Source: Chrysomallon squamiferum (Eukaryota; Mollusca; Gastropoda; Neomphalida; Peltospiridae). Taken from it: 47,500 nt of DNA. Both the position numbers and the translations under genes were made by a program. Every line of letters starts with the position of its first letter. Position 1 is the stretch's first letter. The stretch is taken from contig CM022673.1 of NCBI GenBank assembly GCA_012295275.1, positions 5,790,311 to 5,837,810 of the forward strand. Direction: 5' to 3'. Shown here piece after piece: positions 1-10,609 of this stretch. The notes under the pieces were generated by a model. It made no database searches, was not told the DNA's origin, and saw only the letters and a list, made by a program, of their open reading frames with translations.

Positions 1-242
1 TAACTGGCCTGTTCTGGAGTAGTCTGAGGTCTTCAAATTATGCGGTAGGTGTTGATGTCAGAACCATGAAGAAAACAAAAATCTGACTGAACAAGAATTT
101 TCTGTTTGTCTGCACATTAGGAGTTCTGAGAATAAATTTTAGCCCTTTGCATAATGAAATAATGAAATAATGAAATTTGGTTTTCCCTCTAATGTTCCCT
201 GAGTCATGGAATTGCTCCTTTGCATGTGGCAAAATATCGTAA

Positions 243-1841
243 TTATAAATTTGGATTCAGAGAACACGGTCGCCTAAATTCCTGTCCTCGTTCATTAATC
301 CATTTTGTAAAGACCCACTTAGAACCAACAGCAACTGGACAAGCTGCATGTATTGTCTCATGTATACCTTTACCATTCGTGTACAAATTGTACCAAAATA
401 CTGCCGCACCCTTTTCTGGGTACATTTTCACACCAAGCACAGGAAACACAGTGGCTCCTCCTGCAGTTACATCACTCATATAGCTGAGCCAGGTAGCAAT
501 TCGGTTACCTTGATGCATCACGTCTTGCCAGTAGTAATCATCTTCTGCAGCGAAATCGTAATGTTGTTCATAGTGTCCACCTACTCCATAATTTGCTACC
601 TGTAGCGACTCTGCCGTGTCTAACGTCAGGCCGGTTATTGCTGCTATTCTTCTGGATATTCTGTCAACAATTACGTTTTGATTCGGGTTTATCCAAGTGT
701 GTTTACAAGTTCTATACAATATAGATTCCATTTGCTCCGTGTCAGGATTTTGTTCCTTAGCTCTGAGTAAAACGGTCGCCGACTGTGATTTCATTACGTC
801 GATTTCACTGTCACTGACAACTTCGTGGTAGATGACGATCTTAGGGTGCAGGTGTAGCTCTTCCTCTTTCGCAGGTTGAATAATTAACAACGGGTGATTG
901 TTGTTGGTATGGTAACGGCATCGTAAAAGAGCTTTAACTTGCACTTTTATGTCTTTGTCACGACAGAGAGCTTCATAATTAAGATATATATCCGTCTTTT
1001 TGTGTTCTTTTAAAATTCGCTCGTTTTTAATGGGAATAGCTTCTCCTTGTCGAAGTCTTGTTTGCTTTTCTACCCTCTCAATCTTTTTTTCAAAATAAGC
1101 TTTGTACAACAAAGCTTGCCTATATCTAGGATTTGTTTTCAGTATTTCGTTTGTGAGTGACAAGGCATGTCTGATGTTACCCTGTTTTCTGGTAGCATTG
1201 ATAAAATATTTTAAAATCTTCAGTCGACTGATCGTTTTCTTCGCTTCATTCTGCTCTCTTTCAAGAGCAGTCTTCATCCATAAATGTGTGTGATAATAAT
1301 CTTTATTTTTATAAGCAAGCCGACCTAAATGAAAACAGTCTTCTGCCGAGAGTGGATGAAAGTAGTGTCCGTTGATGTAACCTTCTGCAATGTGTGTTGT
1401 GTTTAACTGGTAAGTGTCTTGAACTCGAAACATTGATTCAACTACACCTTCCAGATCTTCATAGTTGGGGAGATTTTGACGTAAAATGTCCACCTCATTT
1501 TGAAGATCTTGTGACATCCGAACAGACTTAAGTATATTAACAACTACTCGATCCCAGTCTAAAGTAAAACGTTTTACAAACAAAAATGCACCAAGTGGGT
1601 TAGCTATGTAATAGTACGGATTTTTCAAGGCCTTTGAATTATGATTTTGCATGTTTTCTAAAACTGATTTTAATTTGTCCTGCTCTTTTTCTTTCTTAAA
1701 ACTTTCTATGTAACGTTTCAATATTTTTATCATCGACTGCTCGATATTCACCGAATTCTGTAAATGTTCCACTGATGTAAATAAATCGGCGTAAGTTGTA
1801 AATAGGCATAGCATTAGTAAAATCAACAGTTTGATGATCAT
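243..1841 (-). CDS. Prolyl 4-hydroxylase subunit alpha, copy A (intact, intronless coding region)
   Basis: ER-lumenal 2-oxoglutarate/Fe(II) dioxygenase subunit that hydroxylates proline in collagen-type X-Pro-Gly chains, normally as an alpha2beta2 tetramer with protein disulfide isomerase (family knowledge). The frame gives 532 residues, close to the usual size. Residues 1-18 form a signal peptide ending TTYA. An N-terminal dimerisation region follows. The peptide-substrate-binding, TPR-like region runs about 160-250 (AEDCF, then DYYHTHLWM). The catalytic domain runs about 335-530. Iron ligands are H427, D429 (HYD) and H498; the 2-oxoglutarate lysine is K508. Spacing matches vertebrate alpha subunits. 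C169, C293, C308, C501 and C526 match the conserved cysteines. Sequons sit at N147 and N215. The frame opens at a TTG at 1853, but the first ATG at 1841 leads directly into the signal peptide, so I chose it. A splice acceptor lies 20 bases upstream. Vertebrate orthologues have many coding introns; this copy has none. Confidence 0.93.
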   Translation of the reverse strand: MIIKLLILLMLCLFTTYADLFTSVEHLQNSVNIEQSMIKILKRYIESFKKEKEQDKLKSVLENMQNHNSKALKNPYYYIANPLGAFLFVKRFTLDWDRVVVNILKSVRMSQDLQNEVDILRQNLPNYEDLEGVVESMFRVQDTYQLNTTHIAEGYINGHYFHPLSAEDCFHLGRLAYKNKDYYHTHLWMKTALEREQNEAKKTISRLKILKYFINATRKQGNIRHALSLTNEILKTNPRYRQALLYKAYFEKKIERVEKQTRLRQGEAIPIKNERILKEHKKTDIYLNYEALCRDKDIKVQVKALLRCRYHTNNNHPLLIIQPAKEEELHLHPKIVIYHEVVSDSEIDVMKSQSATVLLRAKEQNPDTEQMESILYRTCKHTWINPNQNVIVDRISRRIAAITGLTLDTAESLQVANYGVGGHYEQHYDFAAEDDYYWQDVMHQGNRIATWLSYMSDVTAGGATVFPVLGVKMYPEKGAAVFWYNLYTNGKGIHETIHAACPVAVGSKWVFTKWINERGQEFRRPCSLNPNL

Positions 1842-1861
1842 CTTCCCATCCAAATTACTGT

Positions 1862-2431
1862 CTGAAATTAATAAACAAATAAATATATAACCTATCTGTG
1901 TGTATTAGCTTAGTTTTCTTTCTAAATTTTAATAATAAAAGATTTTAGCAGAGACTACGTCTAATTATTATTATTATTATTATTATTATTTAATTTTGAG
2001 CATGATTATAATTATGCTAAATTCTAATTCATCCATTTAGTTATTTATAATATCTAGCGTGTAGAAAAATGTTTATAAGACTGAGTCGTCAGCGCAAATG
2101 ATATTTACATAATGAAAATATTTCTTTACTTTTAGTGAGGAACTGGATTACGAATGTAAGTAAGTGTATAAATGATTCAGTCACGAATATGATAACGTCA
2201 TAACGTCAGTCAAATTAAAATATAACTCTTATTTAATTTTTAATTTTTAAAAAATATTTTATTATTGCTATTATTCTTTAAAATTTAGCGAAATGTTTCG
2301 GTTTTTACTTTCCATTTTACAACAATATAACATTAGAACTTTTGAATATGAATATTATTAACAGTTAGTTAAAGCACTTTACTATAAAATACTTTAGAAT
2401 TTGATATATTAAATTTATTTTACATTACTAC
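1862..2431 (-). other. Predicted 5'-UTR intron of copy A
   Basis: Read on the minus strand, a pyrimidine-rich stretch ends in ATTTCAG at 1862, 20 bases before the ATG at 1841. An upstream donor, GAAG|GTAGTA, lies at 2432/2431. The same two signals occur at matching places in copy B, which supports a non-coding first exon upstream of 2432 joined to the coding exon at 1861. The intron would be 570 bases and contains an (ATT)n run at 1964-1991. The transcription start is not visible; the conserved block 2432-2525 is the likely first exon and promoter edge. Confidence 0.55.
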
Positions 2432-2525
2432 CTTCGATGAAAGATTATGGTTTTGTCCGTCGAAAATCAAACATAATTAATAATGATCTCCCTTTAATTA
2501 ACAGGAGATAACTCCGTGTATTCGC
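2432..2525 (-). promoter_or_regulatory. Candidate non-coding first exon / promoter-proximal block of copy A
   Basis: This block is recognisably similar to 6839-6930 upstream of copy B, including a GATAACTC element near 2508 and the adjoining purine/pyrimidine pattern. Sequence on either side is AT-rich or poly(T). Conservation between copies and the splice donor at its downstream end suggest transcribed 5'-UTR or core promoter. No TATA box or initiator can be assigned with confidence. Confidence 0.4.
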
Positions 2526-3136
2526 ACCAGCTTCTGAAATTATTTTATCCGACTCGATGAAATGTTTTTTTTTTTTTTTTTTTTTTTTTAAGACTATATT
2601 AATTAGTATATATGCATGTTGGTGTGGAGGAATTACAGAGGAAATATATTTGCTGTTTTATTATATTGTAACAGAAATCTGAAGAAAATTCCAAAGAATG
2701 CACCTTACTTTGAAATCCGAAATTATAATTCAGATATCAGATCATTTGTCCTGAAAGTTTGGTACCGGAGCCTAGCTCTTTCTCTGGATTCTTGTGTTTT
2801 CGGGACCAAGCTTAATATATACTTAAAATATAAAATAAACAGTGAAAAGTAAAGAAAGAAATTACATTTGACGGGTAAAAATTAATAATACCTTTTTAAT
2901 GCCGGTTTAAGGTATATACTTGAAATAGAAAATAAACACTGAAAGTAAAGAGCTAAACTGTATTTAACTCATACAGATTAGAACCCCTTTAATGCCTATT
3001 TTCCGTTTTCTGGAAGCTGAATAAATGGTCTAAGTAGATACAGTTATATTATCAGCTGGTAGGTCATACCCGTTTGTTTTGGTAACATATTTCAAGAAAA
3101 CTGAACACTGACATTTTATACTCTATGAACCTTTAC

Positions 3137-3220
<84 letters not shown>

Positions 3221-3931
3221 TAAAAATCTAACTTCACCTCCCCAAAAATCCACACGTAAAAAAAAAAAAAAAAAAAAAAACCCAAAACCCCACTAAAAAA
3301 AAATAAAAAAAAATAATAATAAAAAAATAATCTTAAATCTGTATTGTGTTTCACATACACACATATCAAATACAAAGAAATAGCTCACACACTACAACAA
3401 ATTCAATATGTTTGTTAACATATTGTTTTATTTACGAAAACTGTAAAAAAAGAAACCCCAAAACAACAACAACAACAACAAAAAAAAAAAACAAGTTAGG
3501 ATTCCTGAGTATTCCTAGCAGTAACAAACAACAACAACAGTAATAAATTTTAACAGTAGATGTAGCTGTAAACGACGAATATAAAAAATAAGTGAAACAA
3601 AGAAAGAAGAAGAAGATGGTGAAAAGCCTGTCTTAACACGAACATCTGTTATAACGCTACAACATTTTTATTGTTTGAATTTTCGTTAGCTGTTTATGGA
3701 GATCGATATCGCATTCAAAACACAAAACCAATTAAATAAGAATCACACTGGAATCTGTACTGGTTGCTTCATTCTTCGGATATGTTGGTTTCAACAGATA
3801 AGCATGGGGGAAAAAAATCAATAAAAATAAAAATAAAAATAAAATTTAAAAAAAAGGGAAAAGAGAATAAAGAAAGGTGAAAAAAGTGAAAGAATAGAAG
3901 GGATATCAAAAAAGGTAACTGAATGTCCATC
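2526..3931. other. Intergenic spacer between P4H copies, simple-repeat rich
   Basis: No coding region is seen. Contents are poly(T) 2565-2589, an AT-rich single-copy stretch 2600-3130, (GA)n 3139-3216, poly(A) 3258-3280, short (AAC)n plus poly(A) 3464-3491, then A-rich sequence to 3930. Short open frames here are low complexity or end quickly. Confidence 0.7.
3139..3216. repeat. (GA)n microsatellite, about 39 units
   Basis: Uninterrupted GA dinucleotide run seen directly. Confidence 0.97.
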
Positions 3932-3937
3932 TTTATT
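3932..3937 (-). terminator. Poly(A) signal candidate for copy B
   Basis: AATAAA on the minus strand only 15 bases beyond the TAG stop at 3952-3954. This would give a very short 3' UTR. No AATAAA is seen in the corresponding 242 bases downstream of copy A. Confidence 0.35.
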
Positions 3938-3951
3938 CTTGCCACTGCAAA

Positions 3952-5549
3952 CTATAAAACTGGATTCAGAGAACACGGTCGCCTAAATTCCTGTCCTCGT
4001 TCATTAATCCATTTTGTAAACACCCACTTAGAACCAACAGCAACTGGACAAGCTGCATGTATCATCTCGAGTATACCTTTACCATTCGTGTACAAATTGT
4101 ACCAAAATACTGCCGCCCCCTTTTCTGGGTTAATTTTCACACCAAGCACAGGAAACACAGTGGCCCCTCCTGAAGTTACATCACTCATATAGTTCAGCCA
4201 GGTAGCCATTACGTTACCTTCTACTAACGTAATGGTCCAGTAGGAATCAGATTCTAAAGCAAAGTCGTAATGTTGTTCATACTGTCCACCTAGTCCGTAA
4301 TCTGCCACTTGTAAGGACGCCGACATATCTAATGTCAGGCCGCTTATAGCTTCGATTCTTCTGGATACTCTATCAATAACTGAGTTTTGATTCGGTTTTA
4401 TCCACGTGTGTTTACAAGTTCTGTACAACACAGATTTCATCTGATCTGTAGCCAGATCATTCTCCTTAGCTGTGTGTAAAATGGACGACGAATATGTTTT
4501 AATGGCGTCGATCTCAGAGTCTCGGACAACGTCGTGATAGATGACGAGTTTAGGGTTCAGGTGCAGCTCTTCCTCTTTCGCAGGTTGAAGAATTAACAAC
4601 GGGTGGTTGTTGTTCGTATAGTAACGGCATCTTAAAAGAGTTTTGTCTTCAACTTTTAGTTCTTTACCTTGACACAAAGCTTCATATTGAAGAAATGTGT
4701 CAGTTAATTTGTGATCTTTTAAACCTCGCTCGTTCCTGATGGGAATTGTTTCTCCTACTCCAAGTGCTTTAACCTTTTCTGTCTTCTTAATCTTTTCTTC
4801 AAAATAAACTCTGTACTTCAAAGCTCGCTTGTGGTTCGGAGCTATGTTCAATATTTCATTTGTGAGTGACAGGGCATGTCTGATGTTACCTTGATTTTTA
4901 GTCGCGTTGATAAAATAACTTAAAATCTTCAGTCGACTAATCGTTTTGTTTGCTTCAGTCTGCTCTCTTTCAAGAGCAGTCTTCATCCATAAATGCGCGT
5001 GATAATAATCTTTATTTTTATAAGCAAGCCGACCTAAATGAAAACAGTCTTCTGCCGAGAGTGGATGAATGTAGTGTCCGTTGATGTAACCTTCTGCAAC
5101 GTGTGTTGTGTTTAACTGGTATGTGTCTTGAACTCGAAACATTGATTCAACTACACCTTCCAGATCTTCATAGTTGGGAGATTTTGACGTAAAATGTCCA
5201 CCTCATTTTGAAGATCTTGTGACATCCGAACAGACTTAAGTATATTAACAACTACTCGATCCCAGTCTAAAGTAAAACGTTTAACAAACAAAAATGCACC
5301 AACTGGGTTAGCTATGTAATAGTACGGATTTTTCAAGGCCTTTGAATTGTGATTTTCCATGTTTTCTATAACTACTTTTAATTTTTCCTGCTCTTTTTCT
5401 TTGTTAACACTTTCTGTGTAACGTTTCAATATTTTTATCATCGACTGCTCGACATTAACCGAATTCTGTAAATGTTCCACTGATGTAAATAAATCGGCGT
5501 AAGTTGTAAATAGGCAAAACGTGAATAAAATCAACGGTCTGATGGGCAT
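3952..5549 (-). CDS. Prolyl 4-hydroxylase subunit alpha, copy B (one-base frameshift)
   Basis: Tandem paralogue of copy A in the same orientation. The 5' part (5151-5549) encodes a signal peptide starting at a true ATG (MPIRPLILFTF...TTYA) and the N-terminal domain. The frame then breaks because copy A's GGGG run (plus strand) is GGG here at 5176-5178. Downstream, another frame stays open to a TAG at 3952 and encodes the substrate-binding and catalytic domains. It keeps the HYD iron motif, the distal histidine of HAACP, the lysine of GSKW and all the conserved cysteines. About 390 residues beyond the break have no stop and no catalytic loss, so this is either a sequencing/assembly error in a short homopolymer or a very recent inactivation. 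If read as given, the product is a 132-residue truncated protein without catalytic parts. Confidence 0.85.
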
Positions 5550-5571
5550 TTTTCCATTCGAATGTGCAGGT

Positions 5572-5635
5572 CTGAAATATAAAAAGATAAATAAAAATAA
5601 AAATATGAGATATTTGTCTGATGATGATGTTGAAG

Positions 5636-5667
<32 letters not shown>

Positions 5668-6048
5668 GTTAAAAATGATCATAATTATGTCAAAGCAACA
5701 TGGAAGTAGATATTTTTTTAACAAAAATAAAAACGTCATTGTTAATTCAGAAAAGTTGATTTTCTACAGTGATTTTTGCTACTGAGACGATAGATAAGTA
5801 TAATTATAATTCTTTTTAGGGTTTCATTTTAACACAAAAATTTCCTATTTACTTATTTCCAAAAGTAACATATTATTATTTATACTTATTCATTGGCTGG
5901 CTACCTCGACCTAGATTGAGGATTAAATTGTGACCGATATTCTAGAAATTCAATGAGTGTTCTAAGAACGTTTGGTGCCTTTTTGGTCCATTCATATGCG
6001 GTGTAAGTTTTTAACATTGTTGCATATTTAAATTAAAAAAATGACAGC

Positions 6049-6086
<38 letters not shown>

Positions 6087-6838
6087 GATTTCAGGTTCCA
6101 TTATCTGACAGGATATTCCTAGACATCAGAATCTCTCTGCAACCTCTTTCCATTGAACATAAATGACGTCACGCTTCGTCACGTAACACTTTGTTAGCTT
6201 GAAGATGTTTTTTGTTTGTTTGTTGTTATTGTTTTCAAAACCAGGCAAAATGTTCGATGGATTTTTGTGAAACTGGTCTATCATATTAATACAAAAGTGC
6301 ACAGATTACGTAATAAATGTAATATGTAGCTACCAAGTTATCGTCAGTGTTTTTAATTTTATATTTATATTTTTTATGATAGTTGCTCTTTAAATACAAG
6401 TTCATTTATTTATTTATTAAATTTTATTGTAAATTATGAACGAATAGTATAAGAAAACAGCCATTAAGACTGAGTTCACAGCGCCAAGTATGTTTACTTA
6501 ACTTATACCTATTTTTTTTTTTAAAGTCTTCCTTTTTTTAAACAACTGAAATATATGTGTCTTAGTATACATATTTATTAAGTCTATAAATGGCTGAATG
6601 TATGCAATAACTTCGTAACTTCAGTAAAATTTTCTTTCTGAGATTTTAATTTTTTAAGTTAAGACTTAAATGGCATTTTTAGTCTTTTTTTTTTTTTTTT
6701 TTCCTATTTTATTCACATACGTACTCATAAAATGAGAAGTTCTTTTAATTTTTGTAGATAAACATTACTAATAATTAGTTGAAGCAGATTAAAATAAAAC
6801 GCATAAAACTTTTATATACTAAATTCAAATTAGTTTAC
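5572..6838 (-). other. Predicted 5'-UTR intron of copy B
   Basis: On the minus strand ATATTTCAG ends at 5572, 22 bases before the ATG at 5549, and a good donor CAG-like AAACAG|GTAAAC lies at 6839/6838. The intron would be about 1267 bases, longer than in copy A, and includes (TTA)n 5636-5667, poly(A) 6053-6085 and a TGACGTCA palindrome at 6164-6171. Parts near 6460-6650 are still alignable with 2060-2220 of the copy A intron. Confidence 0.55.
6053..6085. repeat. Poly(A) tract, 33 nt
   Basis: Seen directly, within the presumed first intron of copy B. It may be a retroposon tail, but no recognisable body adjoins it. Confidence 0.9.
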
Positions 6839-6930
6839 CTGTTTTGATGAAATGTTCTGATTTCGTCTGCTGAAAACAAAAATAATGATGCTCTCCCCTT
6901 TAGTTGAGGCGCGATAACTCTGTTTGGCTA
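6839..6930 (-). promoter_or_regulatory. Candidate non-coding first exon / promoter-proximal block of copy B
   Basis: Counterpart of 2432-2525: it shares the GATAACTC element and the sequence leading to the splice donor. Upstream similarity fades, so this marks roughly the far end of the recognisable duplication. Confidence 0.4.
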
Positions 6931-7676
6931 AATGTCATATTGGATTTTAAATATTTTTTTTATTTTTATTTTTTATTTTTTTATTTATTTGTATGCCTTT
7001 ATATAATGTCATATAAAATATCATAAAGATTTTTAGCTTTTGTAATCAGTGATTTATTTTTTTTCCAAACCTTTTTCAAAAATAAAATAAATAACAGTGG
7101 AAGAGTCACTACGATGTTTCAGGCCTAGTTGATTTGACAAGCCAAAAAGTGTTTTGCTATGTTTCATATGAGCATTTTTAAATTTTTTCTTTCCGAGAAA
7201 AACATATAATTTGAATTTATATACTACATATTGAAGTATTATATTTAATAATTCAAATATTGTGAATGAACATATTAGACACAGACTGAAAATTAAGCAC
7301 CTTTCATTCGTTCTTTTTCTGTTTTTGTTTTAGTATTATTTTGTTTTTCTGTTCAACAAGATATCGGGATTAAAAAAGAAAAAGAAAGAAAAAAAGAAGA
7401 AGAAAAAAGAAATATAAATGAATATATGTATATATGAATATATCAGTTTTAACTATCTCTAAAAATAGTCTTTCTTTTTTTTTCTTTTATTTGAAAAGGG
7501 AAAATAAATTAGAAAAAAAAAAGTTAAAGTGAAAAAAGAAAAGAATTAATCTAGTCGAAAACAATTTTCTTACTTTTTTCTTCTCATTTCATTTGCACTT
7601 TGATTTAAATAAATAAAAACAAGGCTTTTCAGCAGAAATTATATTTAAAAAAAAAGAAAAAAAAAAAAAAAAAGAA
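6931..7676. other. AT-rich intergenic stretch without gene
   Basis: Nothing coding is seen. It contains T-rich and A-rich runs (around 6950-7000 and 7370-7520) and no tandem repeat of note. Confidence 0.6.
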
Positions 7677-7677
7677 A

Positions 7678-7734
<57 letters not shown>
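7677..7734. repeat. (AAT)n microsatellite
   Basis: About 18 uninterrupted AAT units following an A-rich run. Confidence 0.97.
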
Positions 7735-7736
<2 letters not shown>

Positions 7737-7779
7737 AAATTAACTGGGAATAAATTAAATTCTCAGTTCTATTTATATT

Positions 7780-8120
7780 CTCCCGTCTGTGTTAACCGTT
7801 CTTATTTTATGACGTTCTGTCAGGTATATTTGATTACGACGAGCACAAGAAACTAAATTAAGCTGCCTCATTCGATCTTCCGCGCATAGTCTTTACACAA
7901 AGTAGTACACCGAATTTCATTATTTCGCAGGAACATTTACGTCAGAGATGAACAATTTGTCCTATCGTTCCAAGATCGTGTTTTCGTCGCTCGACTGAGA
8001 GCCATCGTTTTCGCGTAAAAAGAAGAGTTTTAATCAGCGGTATTATTCGCAGTTTCAGTCTACTTGCGACGTAATCGAATCAACCGAAACTCAAGAGAGA
8101 TTAATTCTAAGAAACAAATT
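7780..8120. promoter_or_regulatory. CpG-richer single-copy block, candidate regulatory region
   Basis: I count roughly twenty CpG dinucleotides in about 300 bases, against very few in the flanks, and no simple repeat or long open frame. It lies about 0.9 kb upstream of the presumed first exon of copy B. A distal promoter, enhancer or unannotated non-coding exon would fit. Function is inferred from composition only. Confidence 0.3.
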
Positions 8121-9101
8121 ATTTTAAACATAACAAGAAGCGGTGAAATGAAAATTTTTCATGGAACTATTTAAAACGAAAACTGGATTCGGTTTAAAAA
8201 GAAGAAGAAGAAGAAGAAAAAAATCTGCTGCAGTTATTAGATTCTTTTAAACAAGTTGTTTGTTCTTTACAACAATGTCGATCATCATACAGTTTGTTAT
8301 TTTTTTTTTTTTTTTTTTTTTTTTTATACATTACACGTTGGCATGTAGATATTCGAAATATTATAAGTATATTTAAGTCATTTATTTTTTTAAATTTATT
8401 TATTTAGCTATTTATATTTATTTTTTAGAATATATAACAATATTAGGTTCTTTTATGCAAATGTATATTTACTATTATTATTTACAATTTATTATTATTA
8501 TTATTATTTTCGTTTTTGATCGGTCCATACTACTTACTTATAGATTAGATTAAGTTTGCAATATATACAAAATAAAGGATGAGGAAAAATTTATCTTCAA
8601 ATTATACTCCCAGTCAAACCCCGAAAGTAAAACATTCATTAAAAAAAAAAAAAAAAAAAAAGAAGAATTATCAATTACCACAAAAAAGCCATTACATCCG
8701 TCCATTACTTATACCTAAGTTATTTATTTTTATTTTTTATTTTTCCTTTTATTTTATTATTATTATTATTTTAGTTTTTTTTTTCCAGTTTATTTTCTCA
8801 ATTTGTTTGTTCAGCTGCATAAAGAACACTGGATAATGTATCTATAAATAGCAACAACATGGACATAACCCCTAAGACAAGTACATACACATCAAGTTCG
8901 CTGCAAAAATATCGACATTTTAGTATCTGTTGATGTTTGTAGATAACTCGTTAATGTAATAATCCTCGGTAAATGTGTCTGAAACTTGCCTCAATCTGTG
9001 TTGTTTAGTAGAGCGCTGTAAAATTCCAGTAAAAGCTCGTTTCTGATTGGTCAGGAGTAGTAAATTAGTTCTTGGTGATAGGAAAAGGTTTAATGTCCAA
9101 T
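8121..9101. other. Intergenic, AT-rich with homopolymers
   Basis: Contains short (GAA)n near 8202, poly(T) 8300-8325, poly(A) 8640-8660 and T-rich sequence 8715-8790. The stretch 8860-9080 is single copy without a coding signal. Confidence 0.6.
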
Positions 9102-9171
9102 AGTAATAATAATAATAAAAACAGTAACAATAACAGCAACATCAATACTAATATTACTGCTTAATAACTTC

Positions 9172-9218
<47 letters not shown>
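9172..9218. repeat. (AAT)n microsatellite
   Basis: Pure AAT run inside a wider degenerate AAT/AAC tract at 9102-9240. Confidence 0.95.
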
Positions 9219-9221
<3 letters not shown>

Positions 9222-9262
9222 CAGCAACAATAATAGCTCTACTGCTACTACTACAATTGTGT

Positions 9263-9308
9263 GATATGTCATTCATATTTAAGTTAGTTTTACTAGTTCT
9301 TTTGTTTT

Positions 9309-9388
<80 letters not shown>
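9263..9388 (+). mobile_element. Fragment of dispersed repeat with internal (CT)n, copy 1
   Basis: The 49 bases at 9263-9311 before the (CT)n run 9312-9388 match, in reverse complement, the sequence flanking the (GA)n array at 31290-31347. The first 23 bases are identical and most of the rest matches. Sharing of unique sequence next to the same dinucleotide shows that both came from one dispersed element. The element class is unknown. Confidence 0.6.
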
Positions 9389-9390
<2 letters not shown>

Positions 9391-10360
9391 CAGTACGCTG
9401 AGTCTACTAAACCCTCCATCTATTCATTCACTCCATCTGTCTTTCCATTCTAATGTCTGATAATAAATTGCATTCACTGAAATGAAAATTATCTTTCTGT
9501 TTCAAGCTACCCCTCTTCATTATTTTTAGGGAAATTTAGACTTTCCTTTTCGTCGTGAATTGTACAGAAAGATATTTAGAAAAATAACTGCATACAGCAA
9601 CGATTAAACTGTACATTTACAAAATTCTTTTAACTTGATTCAAAATCTGACTGATAGGTTTATCAATAACAACACGGTTTTCTAAAGTTGTAGATGGAAT
9701 TATCATGTAACTTGTCAAATTTAATACCAGCTGGGCAGTATTTTATTTAGAAAAGATTAAAAAAAATACTTTGGATTTATGAATGTAATCTTTTAATAGC
9801 TTTGACGTTTTCGATTTTCAGTAAAATTTTTTATTCTATATTGCTATTATTATTTAATATAGTCATAACTGATTTTGTTTCCTGTTGCTTTTATTATTGT
9901 GGTTGTTGTTGTTGTTATTGTTATTGTTGTTGTGATTTTAATTATTTTGTTGTTGTCGTTATTGTAGGTTTTTTTTAATTGTTGCTGTTGTTTTTGTTGT
10001 TATTATTATTATATTTGTTGTTTCATTCATCTTGTACTTTCTCTCTCTTTTTCTTTTTTTAATTATTGTTGTTCTTGTAATGAGGTTATATTTTCGATAA
10101 TACCTGCATAAACTTTTTGTATGAAAATATGAAGGATACTACAACTTCTGCTGCAGCCACTGACAACAACAACAACAGCAACAACGATAACAAAACTGAA
10201 TGAATAAATAGCGATCGAAAAACAACAACATAACAAATCCAAAACACAAGAACAACAATTTTTTTTTTAAAGTGAAAAAAAAAAAAAAAAAAAGAAAAGA
10301 AAAAGAAAAAGAAATGAAGAAAAAATTAACCAGCTCCACACACCCTAAATAAACTAAAAA
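9389..10360. other. Intergenic with degenerate (GTT)n
   Basis: 9389-9890 is AT-rich single-copy sequence. An interrupted GTT/ATT tract covers 9890-10025. Short (AAC)n at 10164-10190 and poly(A) at 10277-10300 follow. No gene is seen. Confidence 0.6.
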
Positions 10361-10363
10361 AAG

Positions 10364-10381
10364 TAATAATAATAAAATAAA

Positions 10382-10428
<47 letters not shown>

Positions 10429-10492
10429 TAATAATAACAATAATATTAACAATAACAATAACAATAACAACAACAACAACAACAACAACAAC

Positions 10493-10554
<62 letters not shown>

Positions 10555-10555
10555 G

Positions 10556-10587
<32 letters not shown>

Positions 10588-10588
10588 A
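10364..10588. repeat. Compound (AAT)n/(AAC)n microsatellite
   Basis: Alternating blocks of AAT, AAC, AAT, then AAC. The long antisense frames of Leu, Ile or Val across it are artefacts of the triplet period. Confidence 0.95.
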
Positions 10589-10609
10589 ACAATCAACAAC
10601 CAAGAAGTG

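Larger units (their letters stand above)
243..6930. repeat. Tandem segmental duplication carrying the two P4H alpha genes
   Basis: Units are about 243-2525 and 3952-6930. Similarity covers the whole coding region, the splice acceptor, several intron stretches and the first-exon block, in the same order and orientation. This shows duplication of genomic DNA including upstream sequence, not two separate retropositions. The coding sequence itself has no introns, so the ancestor may have been a retrocopy or may have lost its introns. Confidence 0.75.

Noticed and set aside
220-483. 87-codon plus-strand frame and its equivalent at 3923-4192
   Set aside because: Antisense shadows of the conserved P4H catalytic domain. 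They resemble each other only because the genes do.
1851-1853. TTG as start of P4H copy A
   Set aside because: The ATG twelve bases downstream begins a clean signal peptide, and copy B starts at an equivalent ATG. The upstream codons are simply open.
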